A stretch of DNA of 37,845 nucleotides from Sporomusa silvacetica DSM 10669 (GCF_002257705.1 NZ_LSLK01000050.1:1-37845); one strand, 5' to 3'. Numbered from the stretch's first letter, positions 8,978 to 18,044 are shown. Made by a program: numbers and translations. The notes: a model not told the origin generated them from the letters alone.

Positions 8978-9125
8978 ATAGAATATTTTATAGAAACTTG
9001 ACAAGATTTGCGGAATTTTTTACAAGGTATAAGTCGAAGAAAAACTTACTTTTTATTCTGAAAATATGATATTATTGTACAAGAAAAATACATTTCCTCC
9101 TAGTGTTTAAAGGAGTTTGAATAAC

Positions 9126-10151
9126 ATGAGTGCAAGCAATGGTAGGGATATGATAAAAATATGGGGCGATCCTGCCACACAACTACAGCTGATTATCAGG
9201 CGAATGGGCGCTATTGCAGTGTTGTTTTCTCTGACAGCCGCCGTGCTTAATCAAGGGCCGCAGTGGCTGGTGATTACCGGTTTAGCTAGTCTATACATTC
9301 TTTATAACATGCTCTTATGTTGGCGTCAGGCTAAGCCGCAACTGGGTGATTTGGTTATCAATTTAGTGCTGTGCGCGGGACTTACTGCAGTTGGAGCTGT
9401 TTACAGCAATATCTTATATCATTTGTTGTTAGTGCGGATGGTGCTCATGGTGGGACGCGATCAGGCTATGCGTTTGACGCTGGTTATTGCATTTGTTTAT
9501 GTGACTGCTCAGCTCTTTGCAACTCATGCTATGGCAGCAGATTTTTGGCTTGATGTAGCATTCAATGTAATTAGTTTTGCACTGCTATCCGGAACAGCTG
9601 TTTATATGTGTAATGTGGTAGAAACACAATGTGAAAACCAAGGACAGATTGCCGAACTTATGCGGGAAAATGCGCACCATTATGAGTTAGCGCATACGGA
9701 TCAGCTCACAGGCTTGTTAAATCACCGGGCATATCTGGAAAAGACAGCCGACATTTCGCAATATATCTTACTGATTGTTGACATTGACCATTTTAAAAAA
9801 TTAAATGATGCTTATGGCCACTTATTTGGTGATCAGGTCTTGGAAATGGTCGGCAGGATGTTAAAAATGAGTATTCGAAGCAAGGACATGGCTTTTCGCT
9901 ATGGTGGTGAGGAATTTGCACTGGTATTGCCGAGTACTTCTCTTGACTTAGGTCTAAAAATCGCCGAAAGGCTGCGCTTTCAAGTGGCCAATTGCGATTT
10001 CGTTCATAAAGGGGGACGTGTTAAAATTACCATTAGTATCGGGGTAGCGCGTAAAAGTCCGAATGTAGCCTGTCAAGATGCCTTCAGTAAAGCTGACAGT
10101 GCTTTGTACCGTGCCAAACGGCAGGGACGCAATCAATGCGTGGTATTTTAA
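9126..10151 (+). CDS. Membrane-bound diguanylate cyclase (GGDEF)
   Basis: Makes c-di-GMP from two GTP. The 341-residue protein opens with about five or six hydrophobic membrane segments (residues about 25-165) that match no sensor domain I can name, then a short linker and a C-terminal GGDEF domain starting at HTDQLTGLLNHRAYL. The active site is intact as GGEEF (260-264), and an RxxD inhibitory site (RSKD, 251-254) lies exactly five residues before it, so product inhibition is expected. The TTG at 9117 abuts the ribosome binding site, whereas AAAGGAG at 9109-9115 is correctly spaced for the ATG at 9126. The gene stands alone between two terminators. Its signal is unknown. Confidence 0.9.
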   Translation: MSASNGRDMIKIWGDPATQLQLIIRRMGAIAVLFSLTAAVLNQGPQWLVITGLASLYILYNMLLCWRQAKPQLGDLVINLVLCAGLTAVGAVYSNILYHLLLVRMVLMVGRDQAMRLTLVIAFVYVTAQLFATHAMAADFWLDVAFNVISFALLSGTAVYMCNVVETQCENQGQIAELMRENAHHYELAHTDQLTGLLNHRAYLEKTADISQYILLIVDIDHFKKLNDAYGHLFGDQVLEMVGRMLKMSIRSKDMAFRYGGEEFALVLPSTSLDLGLKIAERLRFQVANCDFVHKGGRVKITISIGVARKSPNVACQDAFSKADSALYRAKRQGRNQCVVF

Positions 10152-10224
10152 TTTAATAAGTGAAAAATAGAATGCCACACTAAAGCCTGCAATGACTGAC
10201 TGGAGTAATCGTTTACTCAATGCC

Positions 10225-10256
10225 ATTGCGAGCGTAGCGTGGCAATTTTTGTTATT
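10225..10256 (+). terminator. Weak terminator built on a dispersed-repeat-like sequence
   Basis: ATTGC (10225-10229) and GCAAT (10242-10246) can pair, followed by TTTTTGTTATTTTT. The core ATTGCGAGCGTAGCGTGGCA resembles, from memory, a short repeat seen in many bacterial genomes (CATTGCGAGCG...GCAATC). It separates the diguanylate cyclase from the convergent FtsA-like gene. Confidence 0.4.
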
Positions 10257-12387
10257 TTTCAATTATTTGGATGGTTACACTATCACCGTTTTTGACGATG
10301 GCAGTAAATTCTGTGGCCAGGCCATTTAAGAGCACATTTACGCTGGCGGTAACTGGCAGGCTAAGGGGATCAAAATCGGCAGCCAGGAGCACATCACTGA
10401 TAAGTGGCTGGAGGTCTGAAGTAGTAAAATCAATAGCGCTGCCGGAAATGGCAGGCAGGCTGATATCTGCCAGGTGTCCATCTACCAGCACAGTGTGACG
10501 GTGAGTAGGGATAGTGCAAGGCGTACCGTTAAATAGAACCTTAATGTCGCTGCTACTGTCCTGGCTGTTAATTCCCAGGACGTCTGCCAACGTTGGCGGT
10601 GGCAACTTAAGTATTTCAATGGTATTGCCAGACGCTAGCAGCGTATCAGGGGCTGCCAAGACGTTATTAATGGTATACTGGGGCCAGATAGTATACGAGC
10701 GCTCGGATCCATTAACCTGATAGACATATTCGGCAGGGGCGGGCTCAAGCGCTAGTTGTTGTAGAGCCTGCTTGAGTGTGAGCTTAGGATTAACGCAAAT
10801 CTGGTCACGGTCACATAGTATAGTGTTCGGGGCGGCGGGAGTTCCGTTTACTGTTATTGGCTGCTCTAGCAGATAGTTCTTGCCATCAATGGTAATTGGT
10901 AATGACTCAGGCGCAGCTGCGATATCTTTCAGGAGTGGTTCTGGTGCTGTTCCATTCGTACCGAGGTTTACCACAAGCGTATCTTGGTCATGTAGCGCAT
11001 CGTTCAACTTGGCGGGCTGGCCGTTCTTTAGAATTTCGCCAGGATTACCATGACTACCGGCAATAAATCGGGTTTTGCCATTGACGGAAATGGTCAAGCC
11101 CATGCCGGGGCGGCCGCGTAATGCCCGGATGTCAATTCCGGCAGCAAGCAAAGCATCGGCTACTGTTAACCGGCTTAAATTAAATAAGCGGATTGTCCGT
11201 TCATTTAGCGTAATATTAATAAAGTTAAGCATGCGTCCACCAGCCAGCTTCAAAATTCCTAGTGGTGTTACTGAATCCGGGGTGCAAAGTGTTTTCGGTA
11301 TGCCGATAATGCCTTCAATCGAATCAGGACAACGAATGGCTACCTTAGCAGCTGGAATATCAAGCGCTTGTGCTAAGGCCTCAGGCAATAGTGGCGTGAG
11401 CGCGCCGCCGCCAACCAATAATACCGCTTGCGGACGTTCATTATTGAGTGCAAGTATTTCTGCGGCAAGAGCCTGCGCAAGTTCTCCTACCTTAGGTGTC
11501 ATGGCTGCAACAATGTCTTTAGCGGAAACCTTTTGCGACATACCTAATACATCGGTAAAAGAAATTTTTTTATTTTTACCACCTGATTGGCGTTTGACTG
11601 TTTCCGCAACATTAAAATCAAGCAGGTACTGCTGTGATATGGCTTCAGTGATTTCATCACCGGCAAAAGGTACCATGCCATAGGCAATGACAGAGCCGTC
11701 ACGGGTAATGGCAACATCAGAGGTACCGGCACCAACATCAATAAGCACCAGATTAAGATGGCGCATGGTAGTGGGAATAAGTACATTAATAGCGGCAATA
11801 GGTTCCAGTGTTAGGGTGGACATTTCCAATCCCACAGTTTGAAGGGCTGACTGCAGAGAGTCAATAACCTGCCGCGGCAAAAAGGTAGCAATGGCTTCAA
11901 TGGCAGAGTGTTTTCCCCGCTGGCCGACCAGACTTTTTATACGGGTACCGTCTAAGCTGAAGCTAATGACACTATAACCGACACAGTAATAGTCGGACGG
12001 CTGAGGGACAGCGCCTGAGGTAGCCAGCTCAGCTTGGGCTGCTTGAATGGCAGCGAGCTCAAGTGAGCGCTCATCCTCTGTAGTAAGAGCTCCGTGTGAT
12101 GCTGTGTCAAGAGTTGCTGAGATTTTGAGTGTGCACAGAGCGCGCCCGGCGGCAGCTACGGCTACCTTGGTTAGCGCACCAGTAGTGGCTTCCAGTCGCG
12201 TTTTGACAGACGCTAGTACTTCTGCTACCTCCTGAACATCGTGAATTTGGCCGTCAAGCATGGCACGGGTATGATGTTCTTCCCGGTCTGATGCTACTAG
12301 TTTTATTAGGCCATTTTCCATTTCGCCGACAAGGCCGACAACGCTGCGGGTTCCGATGTCTAATGCAAAGAGGAGTTGTTTGTTCAT
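10252..12387 (-). CDS. FtsA-like actin-fold ATPase with a long C-terminal repeat region
   Basis: Residues 1 to about 380 carry the FtsA/actin-fold signatures: phosphate-1 motif DIGTRS (10-15), phosphate-2 motif DVGAGTSDVA (217-226), adenosine motif LLVGGGALTP (323-332), and an FtsA-type inserted SHS2-like subdomain around 75-170. The remaining 330 residues are unlike FtsA: several short beta-rich modules, each with a VNG or NG turn and an LxDGDxV-like or NGDSV ending (for example LHDQDTLVVNLG and IVKNGDSVTIQIIEK at the very end). No FtsZ-binding-type membrane helix is seen at the C-terminus. The start is the ATG at 12385-12387, preceded by AAGGAG; an upstream in-frame start at 12504 lacks a ribosome binding site. 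Such proteins are often called cell division protein FtsA in Firmicutes, but a role in division is not shown by the sequence; a PilM-like or coat/envelope role is possible. Confidence 0.75.
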   Translation of the reverse strand: MNKQLLFALDIGTRSVVGLVGEMENGLIKLVASDREEHHTRAMLDGQIHDVQEVAEVLASVKTRLEATTGALTKVAVAAAGRALCTLKISATLDTASHGALTTEDERSLELAAIQAAQAELATSGAVPQPSDYYCVGYSVISFSLDGTRIKSLVGQRGKHSAIEAIATFLPRQVIDSLQSALQTVGLEMSTLTLEPIAAINVLIPTTMRHLNLVLIDVGAGTSDVAITRDGSVIAYGMVPFAGDEITEAISQQYLLDFNVAETVKRQSGGKNKKISFTDVLGMSQKVSAKDIVAAMTPKVGELAQALAAEILALNNERPQAVLLVGGGALTPLLPEALAQALDIPAAKVAIRCPDSIEGIIGIPKTLCTPDSVTPLGILKLAGGRMLNFINITLNERTIRLFNLSRLTVADALLAAGIDIRALRGRPGMGLTISVNGKTRFIAGSHGNPGEILKNGQPAKLNDALHDQDTLVVNLGTNGTAPEPLLKDIAAAPESLPITIDGKNYLLEQPITVNGTPAAPNTILCDRDQICVNPKLTLKQALQQLALEPAPAEYVYQVNGSERSYTIWPQYTINNVLAAPDTLLASGNTIEILKLPPPTLADVLGINSQDSSSDIKVLFNGTPCTIPTHRHTVLVDGHLADISLPAISGSAIDFTTSDLQPLISDVLLAADFDPLSLPVTASVNVLLNGLATEFTAIVKNGDSVTIQIIEK

Positions 12388-12517
12388 AGCTACTCCTTCA
12401 TAAATAGTATAATAATATTTAGTTTCGCCGTTAATATCCGACTTCCTGTCAGTCCCGGTAAGATTTAGGGATTTGCTGTAATTTTGAACGAAAAGGCATA
12501 ACAATATTTTTGTGTAT

Positions 12518-12546
12518 TTGCACTAGATTATTTGGTAAGATATAGG
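12518..12546 (+). promoter_or_regulatory. Candidate promoter of the degV-fakA operon
   Basis: TTGCAC (12518-12523), 17-base spacer, TATAGG (12541-12546), directly before the ribosome binding sites of the DegV gene. If used, the 5' untranslated region would be about 15 bases. Confidence 0.4.
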
Positions 12547-12568
12547 TTAAAGGAGTAGGAGAGGGGTT

Positions 12569-13414
12569 GTGTACATTATTGATATACAGATAGTGATTGA
12601 CAGTACGGCCAATGTCCCAGAAGAAATGCTGACAGCTCATGCCAATCTCCGTGTTGTGCCCTTACAGATTATTCTTGGTAAGGACGAGTGGAACGAACCG
12701 GAGTTAACTACTGCAGAACTGTTCCGGCTGGCTAGGGAGAAAGGGGTACATCCCCAAACTTCACAACCCGCGCCTGGTGAATTTGTTCAAGCTTTTGCGC
12801 CAGCAGCTGAAGGTCATCCGGTTATTGTGATTTGTCTTGCGGGCGGGTTAAGTGGTACCGTTAATGGGGCCAGAGCGGTAGCTAATAAAGACTTTAAAGG
12901 CCGGGAAATCTATGTTATTGACTCTTGTACTGGTGCTATTGGCGCTATAAAAATGGCAGAGGCGGCGCTAGCTATGGCAGCAGCCGGTGAGTCAGCTGGA
13001 GCAATTGCCGAATATCTGCAGCGCATGGCAGCTGCCACCCGCACTTTATTTATTGTTGACTCACTGGAATATTTGCGTAAGGGTGGGCGCATTGGCGGGG
13101 CGGCGGCTTTGGTTGGTTCTATATTGCGAATTAAGCCAATTCTTACGCTACGGGAAGCAAAGGTGCAGGTGCTTGATAAGGTGCGCACACAGTCACGCGC
13201 CATATCTCGTATGCTGGAGGAACTTTCTAAAGAGGATAGTCTGGCGTATATTGGCGTAGTATATGAGGATGAGCCGGCTGTGGTCGAAGAAATGCTGACA
13301 TCCATTCGCCAGCGCTATCCTGATATTCCTGTATCGAGATCTGCACTGGGGTCAGTATTGGGCGCTCATTTGGGCCCCGGGGTTATTGGACTGATTTTTC
13401 AAAGCAAGGTATAA
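12569..13414 (+). CDS. DegV family fatty-acid-binding protein (FakB)
   Basis: DegV/FakB proteins hold a fatty acid and present it to the kinase FakA, allowing scavenged fatty acids to enter phospholipid synthesis as acyl-phosphates. The 281-residue protein has the family landmarks: DSTANVP at the start, TSQPAPGEF at about 64-72, CLAGGLSGTVNGAR, DSCTGAIG and the LEYLRKGGRIGGAAALVGSI signature. It starts with GTG at 12569 after AGGAGAGG. A FakA homologue follows 23 bases downstream, strongly supporting the FakB assignment. Which fatty acid is preferred cannot be told. Confidence 0.9.
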   Translation: MYIIDIQIVIDSTANVPEEMLTAHANLRVVPLQIILGKDEWNEPELTTAELFRLAREKGVHPQTSQPAPGEFVQAFAPAAEGHPVIVICLAGGLSGTVNGARAVANKDFKGREIYVIDSCTGAIGAIKMAEAALAMAAAGESAGAIAEYLQRMAAATRTLFIVDSLEYLRKGGRIGGAAALVGSILRIKPILTLREAKVQVLDKVRTQSRAISRMLEELSKEDSLAYIGVVYEDEPAVVEEMLTSIRQRYPDIPVSRSALGSVLGAHLGPGVIGLIFQSKV

Positions 13415-13437
13415 GAACTGTGGAAGGGGATACTAGT

Positions 13438-15072
13438 ATGCAGCCAAGGGTCGAAGTAATTAACGGCAAAGATTTTCGCCGGATGATTACCGGGGCTTAT
13501 AGTGCATTTATGCGTAAACACGAATATATTAATGGTCTGAATGTCTTTCCTGTTCCTGATGGCGATACCGGAACCAATATGCTGCTTACGCTGGGGGCAG
13601 TAGCCAAAGCCGTGACAGAAGCCCCAGATGAGGGGATTGGTTCTTTGGCTCGCCGGGGGGCTGACAGCGCTATTATGGGAGCCAGAGGTAATTCTGGTGT
13701 TATTTTGTCACAATTGCTGCGTGGTATTGCTAGAGGACTATCAGGTAAAGACACGGCCACCTCTGCTGAAGTCGGCAAAGCCTTTCAATATGGGGTGCTA
13801 TATGCCTATCGTGCTGTTGCCAGGCCGGTAGAAGGCACTATCTTGACTGTTGCCAAGGGAATTGCCAAAGGCACCTATCGAGCAGTTCGGGATCATGCGA
13901 CCTTTTCTGATATCCTGACAGCGGCAATTAATGCCGGCGGTGAAGAGTTGAGAAGGACTCCGGAATTGCTGCCGGCGCTGAAGGCAGCTGGCGTGGTAGA
14001 TGCTGGCGGTCAAGGACTGATTGTTTTTCTGACTGGTTGTCTGGAGGGACTGGAAGGCAGGTTTAGCGGGCCTGAGGCCGATTTTGGCCGTACGTTGACT
14101 GTGCCGGGTATTACCGCTGATATTACTATTGCTCACCCGTATTGCACTGAGTTTATCGTTAAACGGTTTGCCGCCAGCTTGGTGGAGGTGAAGCGCCAGT
14201 TAGAGCAAATGGGCGAATCTTTGGTGCTTGCACCAGGTGAAGATATTCTAAAAGTGCATATGCATACCGCTCACCCGGGAGCAGTATTGGAATCAGCCAT
14301 CGCCTGGGGGACGCTCCATGATATCAAAATTGATAATATGGCAGATCAACATCGCAAAACCATTGATTTGGGAGAGGTTTTGTCAGCAATGCCGGAAGCC
14401 CCGGCTCAAGATAAGGATAAGCTAGCGATAATCAGCGTGGTTGCGGGCGAAGGCATGAGTGCTATCATGCGGCAACTCGGAGCCAATATTATTATCTCAG
14501 GCGGACAGACCATGAATCCGCCTGTGGAAGAATTTATTACAGCCGTGCACAATGGACTAGCTGAACAATACATCATTTTGCCAAACAACAAAAACATTGT
14601 GCTAGCAGCAGTGCAGGCCAAAAAATTATTGGGTGAGCGGGTGGCTATTGTACCAACAACTACTATTCCGCAAGGATTTGCTGCTATCCTGGCCTTTGAC
14701 CCTGACAGCCAGCTTGAGGCTAATATCCGGAAAATGACTGAGGCCCAGGAAGCTGTGAGGTCAGGGAGCCTGACCATGTCTGTGCGTGACTCGGCTGTGG
14801 GCGGTCAGACTGTGCCGGAAGGATCCTATATTGGAGTGATTGACGGCAGTGTAGTCGTGTGGGCTGATAATATAGCCAGCGCCTTAAAGCAACTGGCCTT
14901 GTATTTGGTGGGGGCCGATAGCAGTGTGGTTAGCTTGTATTACGGCGTTGAACTTGCCGAGACAGAGGCTGAGAGATTGTCTGAAGAGCTTGGTAAAGAG
15001 CTGGAGGGCATAGAAGTCCAAGTGTATTTCGGTGGACAGCCGCATTATCATTTTATCGTTAGTGTTGAGTAA
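13438..15072 (+). CDS. fakA: Fatty acid kinase FakA (DAK2/DhaL domain, YloV family)
   Basis: ATP-dependent kinase that phosphorylates FakB-bound fatty acids. The 544 residues divide into an N-terminal DhaL (DAK2) ATP-binding domain at 1 to about 200, with the Mg-binding PDGDTGTNM (about 40-48, Asp41 and Asp43) and RGNSGVILSQLLRG, then a middle domain and a C-terminal DegV-like domain from about 320. The GTG at 13420 lies before GGAAGGGGA, which is correctly spaced for the ATG at 13438. It sits between the DegV gene and a cyclodeaminase-like gene. In many Firmicutes this gene is next to asp23/yloU, which is absent here. Confidence 0.9.
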   Translation: MQPRVEVINGKDFRRMITGAYSAFMRKHEYINGLNVFPVPDGDTGTNMLLTLGAVAKAVTEAPDEGIGSLARRGADSAIMGARGNSGVILSQLLRGIARGLSGKDTATSAEVGKAFQYGVLYAYRAVARPVEGTILTVAKGIAKGTYRAVRDHATFSDILTAAINAGGEELRRTPELLPALKAAGVVDAGGQGLIVFLTGCLEGLEGRFSGPEADFGRTLTVPGITADITIAHPYCTEFIVKRFAASLVEVKRQLEQMGESLVLAPGEDILKVHMHTAHPGAVLESAIAWGTLHDIKIDNMADQHRKTIDLGEVLSAMPEAPAQDKDKLAIISVVAGEGMSAIMRQLGANIIISGGQTMNPPVEEFITAVHNGLAEQYIILPNNKNIVLAAVQAKKLLGERVAIVPTTTIPQGFAAILAFDPDSQLEANIRKMTEAQEAVRSGSLTMSVRDSAVGGQTVPEGSYIGVIDGSVVVWADNIASALKQLALYLVGADSSVVSLYYGVELAETEAERLSEELGKELEGIEVQVYFGGQPHYHFIVSVE

Positions 15073-15085
15073 GAAGGAGATATAG

Positions 15086-15145
15086 ATGGACAAGCTAAAA
15101 ATGAAGGGACGCGATAGATGTGTTAAGTGCATTAAGTATCAATGA
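15086..15145 (+). CDS. 19-residue leader ORF overlapping the cyclodeaminase-like gene
   Basis: An ATG at 15086 lies 5 bases after AAGGAGA (15074-15080), the best ribosome binding site in this operon. It encodes MDKLKMKGRDRCVKCIKYQ and stops at TGA 15143-15145. The reading frame runs across the GTG start (15120) of the next gene in another frame. It may serve translational coupling; the peptide has a C-x-x-C and is strongly basic. The ORF is seen directly; that it is translated is inferred. Confidence 0.45.
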   Translation: MDKLKMKGRDRCVKCIKYQ

Positions 15146-15764
15146 CTTTGCCGCCAAATTGGCTTCTGATGTAGTACCGCCAGGCGGGGGCAGTACGGCA
15201 GCCTTATACGGACTCATGGCGGCAGCGTTATTAGAGATGGCAGTAAACTATTCCTTGAAAAGTCCCCAACATGTGGAGGATAATGAAATTTTAAGCGCTA
15301 AACAAGCTGATCTGACTAGACTTCATATTGAACTCACGATACTAATTGACCGGGATGCGTTAGCTCTCCAGGGACTACTAGCGGCCACTGATTTATCAGC
15401 AACAACTACTGAAACACAAAAGGTGCGAAATCTGGCCGTGCAAAAGGGTCTTAAGCAGGCAGCCGAATTACCAATTGAAACAGCCAGCGCCTGTCTTGAG
15501 GTAATGGAAATCGGGAAGGCCATTGTCGGTATAGTGGACAAAATGGTAGTGAGTGATTTAATGGCTGGTGTGGCTGCCGCTCACGCCGGTATTACAGCTA
15601 GTTTGCTAAGTACAGCCATAAACTTGGGCGAAATTCAAGAGGAAACACTGGTTAGCGGGCTCACCGGCCAAATTTATCTGCTAAGAACTACGGGTGATGA
15701 GCTTAAGGCAGCCATTGAAGAACAGGTCTACAGTAGTGAGCCATTTACTGTTTTGCGGGGGTAA
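15120..15764 (+). CDS. Formiminotetrahydrofolate cyclodeaminase-like protein (FTCD_C / FchA family)
   Basis: A 214-residue, mainly helical protein of the cyclodeaminase/cyclohydrolase fold that in characterised members acts on formimino- or methenyl-tetrahydrofolate. The folate-loop signature VVPPGGGSTAAL is at residues about 18-29, and the typical MEIGKAIVGIVDKMVVSDLMAGVAAAHAG stretch lies past the middle. A stand-alone copy in anaerobes may be methenyl-THF cyclohydrolase (FchA) in one-carbon metabolism, useful for acetogenic or amino-acid-fermenting growth; the alternative is a formimino-THF enzyme. The GTG at 15120 is chosen because the N-terminal sequence from there matches the family, with AAGGGA 10 bases upstream. 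It overlaps the leader ORF and ends just before a bidirectional terminator. Confidence 0.8.
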   Translation: MLSALSINDFAAKLASDVVPPGGGSTAALYGLMAAALLEMAVNYSLKSPQHVEDNEILSAKQADLTRLHIELTILIDRDALALQGLLAATDLSATTTETQKVRNLAVQKGLKQAAELPIETASACLEVMEIGKAIVGIVDKMVVSDLMAGVAAAHAGITASLLSTAINLGEIQEETLVSGLTGQIYLLRTTGDELKAAIEEQVYSSEPFTVLRG

Positions 15765-15766
15765 TT

Positions 15767-15810
15767 GTAGAAAAAGCCCTGTATCTTGTCGGATACAGGG
15801 CTTTTTCTAC
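15767..15810. terminator. Bidirectional terminator between convergent operons
   Basis: A perfect 19-bp stem (15767-15785 with 15792-15810) and 6-base loop TTGTCG. Each arm contains AAAAAGCCC / GGGCTTTTT so it works in both directions. The stop codon of tex (minus strand, 15807-15809) lies inside the right arm. Confidence 0.92.
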
Positions 15811-17981
15811 TTGTTAGGGACTTGTTTGAGACTAAGGCCAATACGCTTGCGTTCTTCGTCAACACTAATGACGACTACGTCGATGATATCGCCCACTGAG
15901 ACAACCTCGGTGGGATGGCGAAAAAACTTGTGGCTCAGTTCCGAGCGGTGGATTAGACCGTTAATCTTGATACCGATATCAACAAATACACCAAAATCGG
16001 TCACATTGTGAACCGTACCTTTGACCAGGGTACCAGGAGTAATATCAGAGAGCTTGACAATGTTTTTTCGGGTTTGGGGTGGTGGCACATCCTCGCGCGG
16101 GTCACGGCCTGGTTTTACTAAGGCGGCTAGGATGTCTCGTACTGTCGGCTCACCGGCATTCAATTCGCCTGCCAGGCTTGCAACATCAGCCTCAGGTGCT
16201 GCTTGCTGCAGGGCGGCCAATCTATTTTTGTCTGATAAATCCTGTAACGTAAAGCCTAGTTTGCTTAAGATGGCTGCTGCCAGTTCGTAGGACTCTGGGT
16301 GAACCGGGGTGTTATCCAGCGGGTTACCAGCCTGAGCAATACGTAAAAAACCAGCACACTGGGTAAAAGCCGCTTTACCTAGCCGGGCGACCTTTAAGAG
16401 TTCTTTACGGCTTTTGAATTGGCCGTTCTCGGTGCGGTAGGCAACAATGTTTTTGGCGACACTGGCATTGATACCGGCAACGTAGGTAAGAAGCGCCGGG
16501 GAGGCAGTATTAAGTTCAACGCCGACATGGTTAACGCAGGATTCTACTACATTGGTTAAAGTACCGCCGAGTTCTTTCTGGTTTACATCATGCTGATATT
16601 GGCCAACACCAATAGATTTGGGATCAATTTTGACTAGTTCGGCCAGTGGATCTTGGATACGGCGGGCAATGGAGACTGCGCCGCGGATAGTCACATCCAG
16701 ATCAGGCAGTTCTTCTTTGGCCAGTTTTGAGGCTGAGTATACTGACGCCCCGGCTTCATTGGCAATAATGTAGTGGACGTTCAGATTGTGGGTGCTGATG
16801 AGGTTGGCAGCAAATTCCTCGGTTTCATAGGAGGCGGTGCCGTTACCAATGGAAATCAGCGTAACTTCATGAGTGCGGATAAGATCCAGCACTTTGGTCG
16901 CGGCTTCCTGGCGTTGACGCTCACTCATGGTGAGGTAGAGTGTGTTGGTTGCCAGCACAGCACCAGTCGGGCTGACCACTGCCAGTTTGCAGCCAGTACG
17001 GTAGCCAGGGTCAAGGCCCATTACCGTATGGCCTGCTAGTGGCGCTTGCAGTAATAAGGGACGCAGATTGAGGCCAAATACGCGGATGGCCTGCTTTTCA
17101 GCATTTTCGGTCAAGAGGGTACGGAGCTCCCGTTCCAGTGTTGGAAATAGCAAACGTTTGTAGCCATCAGTAAGGGCATCAGTAATAGCTTGGCTGAAAA
17201 TGGAGTTGCCGCTAAGTACTTTGTTGCCAATTAGCCGGATATTAGCTTCCTGGTCGGTGGCGAGGGTCACTTTGAGGGTGCCTTTGGTCTCCCCGCGATT
17301 GACTGCTAAAATTCGGTGGGACGGCATGCGGTTGATTGGTTCGCGGTAGTCCTTGTAGGTTAAGAACTCCTTGGCTTCTGTTTCTTCTACAACTAGCTGA
17401 GTAGCGATTTCTGCCTTTTGCCACAGCTCTTTGCGGAGCAAGGCGCGGATATCGGCTCGCTCACTGACTGTTTCGGCAATGATATCCTGGGCACCGCTTA
17501 GCGCTAGCTCGGCAGTAGTAATTTCATGCTCTTCATTGATGTACTCGGCCGCTATGTCCAGGACATTGCCGGTAGTTTGTTGTTGAGCCAGGATTATTGT
17601 TGCCAACGGTTCGAGGCCCTTTTCCCGGGCGATTTGCGCCCGTGTCCGTTTTTTGGGCCGGTAGGGCAGATACAGGTCTTCCAGTTCTTGCAGCTTGGTA
17701 GCTGACTGAATAGCCTGTGTTAGTTCAGGGGTTAATTTGTCCTGCGATTCAATGCTGGCAAGAATTTCCTCCTGGCGTTTGATAAGATTGCGGAGATATT
17801 GAGTACGTTCTTCAATGGTACGGATATGTTCCTCGTTAAGCTCACCGGTGGCTTCTTTGCGGTAACGGGCAATGAACGGGACGGTATTGCTGTCGTCTAA
17901 TAGGTTTATGGTAGCAGTTACCTGATGGGGTTTAACGGTTAGCTCACGTGCAATAATCGCGGGGATATCGGTAATTAGCAT
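15807..17981 (-). CDS. tex: Tex-family RNA-binding transcription accessory protein
   Basis: Tex proteins bind nucleic acid and associate with the transcription machinery. The 724-residue protein has the expected order: N-terminal helical domain (IARELTVKPHQVTATINLLDDSNTVPFIARYRKEATG region), YqgF/RNase H-like core (HTVMGLDPGYRTGCKLAVV), helix-hairpin-helix repeats (SVAKNIVAYRTENGQFKSRKELL), and a C-terminal S1 domain over the last 80 residues (GTLVKGTVHNVTDFGVFVDIG). The start is ATG at 17979-17981; an open frame continues to 18173 but without family resemblance or ribosome binding site. A good promoter lies 35 bases upstream on the minus strand. Confidence 0.93.
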   Translation of the reverse strand: MLITDIPAIIARELTVKPHQVTATINLLDDSNTVPFIARYRKEATGELNEEHIRTIEERTQYLRNLIKRQEEILASIESQDKLTPELTQAIQSATKLQELEDLYLPYRPKKRTRAQIAREKGLEPLATIILAQQQTTGNVLDIAAEYINEEHEITTAELALSGAQDIIAETVSERADIRALLRKELWQKAEIATQLVVEETEAKEFLTYKDYREPINRMPSHRILAVNRGETKGTLKVTLATDQEANIRLIGNKVLSGNSIFSQAITDALTDGYKRLLFPTLERELRTLLTENAEKQAIRVFGLNLRPLLLQAPLAGHTVMGLDPGYRTGCKLAVVSPTGAVLATNTLYLTMSERQRQEAATKVLDLIRTHEVTLISIGNGTASYETEEFAANLISTHNLNVHYIIANEAGASVYSASKLAKEELPDLDVTIRGAVSIARRIQDPLAELVKIDPKSIGVGQYQHDVNQKELGGTLTNVVESCVNHVGVELNTASPALLTYVAGINASVAKNIVAYRTENGQFKSRKELLKVARLGKAAFTQCAGFLRIAQAGNPLDNTPVHPESYELAAAILSKLGFTLQDLSDKNRLAALQQAAPEADVASLAGELNAGEPTVRDILAALVKPGRDPREDVPPPQTRKNIVKLSDITPGTLVKGTVHNVTDFGVFVDIGIKINGLIHRSELSHKFFRHPTEVVSVGDIIDVVVISVDEERKRIGLSLKQVPNK

Positions 17982-18015
17982 TTGTTCACCAGCTTTATTT
18001 AGTTTAGTATTTTTA

Positions 18016-18044
18016 ATTATAAGCAGTTTTCGCTGTAAGCACAA
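18016..18044 (-). promoter_or_regulatory. Promoter of tex
   Basis: On the minus strand TTGTGC (18039-18044), exactly 17 bases, TATAAT (18016-18021). The predicted transcript would have a leader of about 28 bases before the tex ATG. Confidence 0.6.

Noticed and set aside
11075..11683. 202-codon plus-strand open frame
   Set aside because: It is fully antisense to the FtsA-like gene, has no ribosome binding site, and its Ser/Ala-rich composition is typical of a shadow frame.
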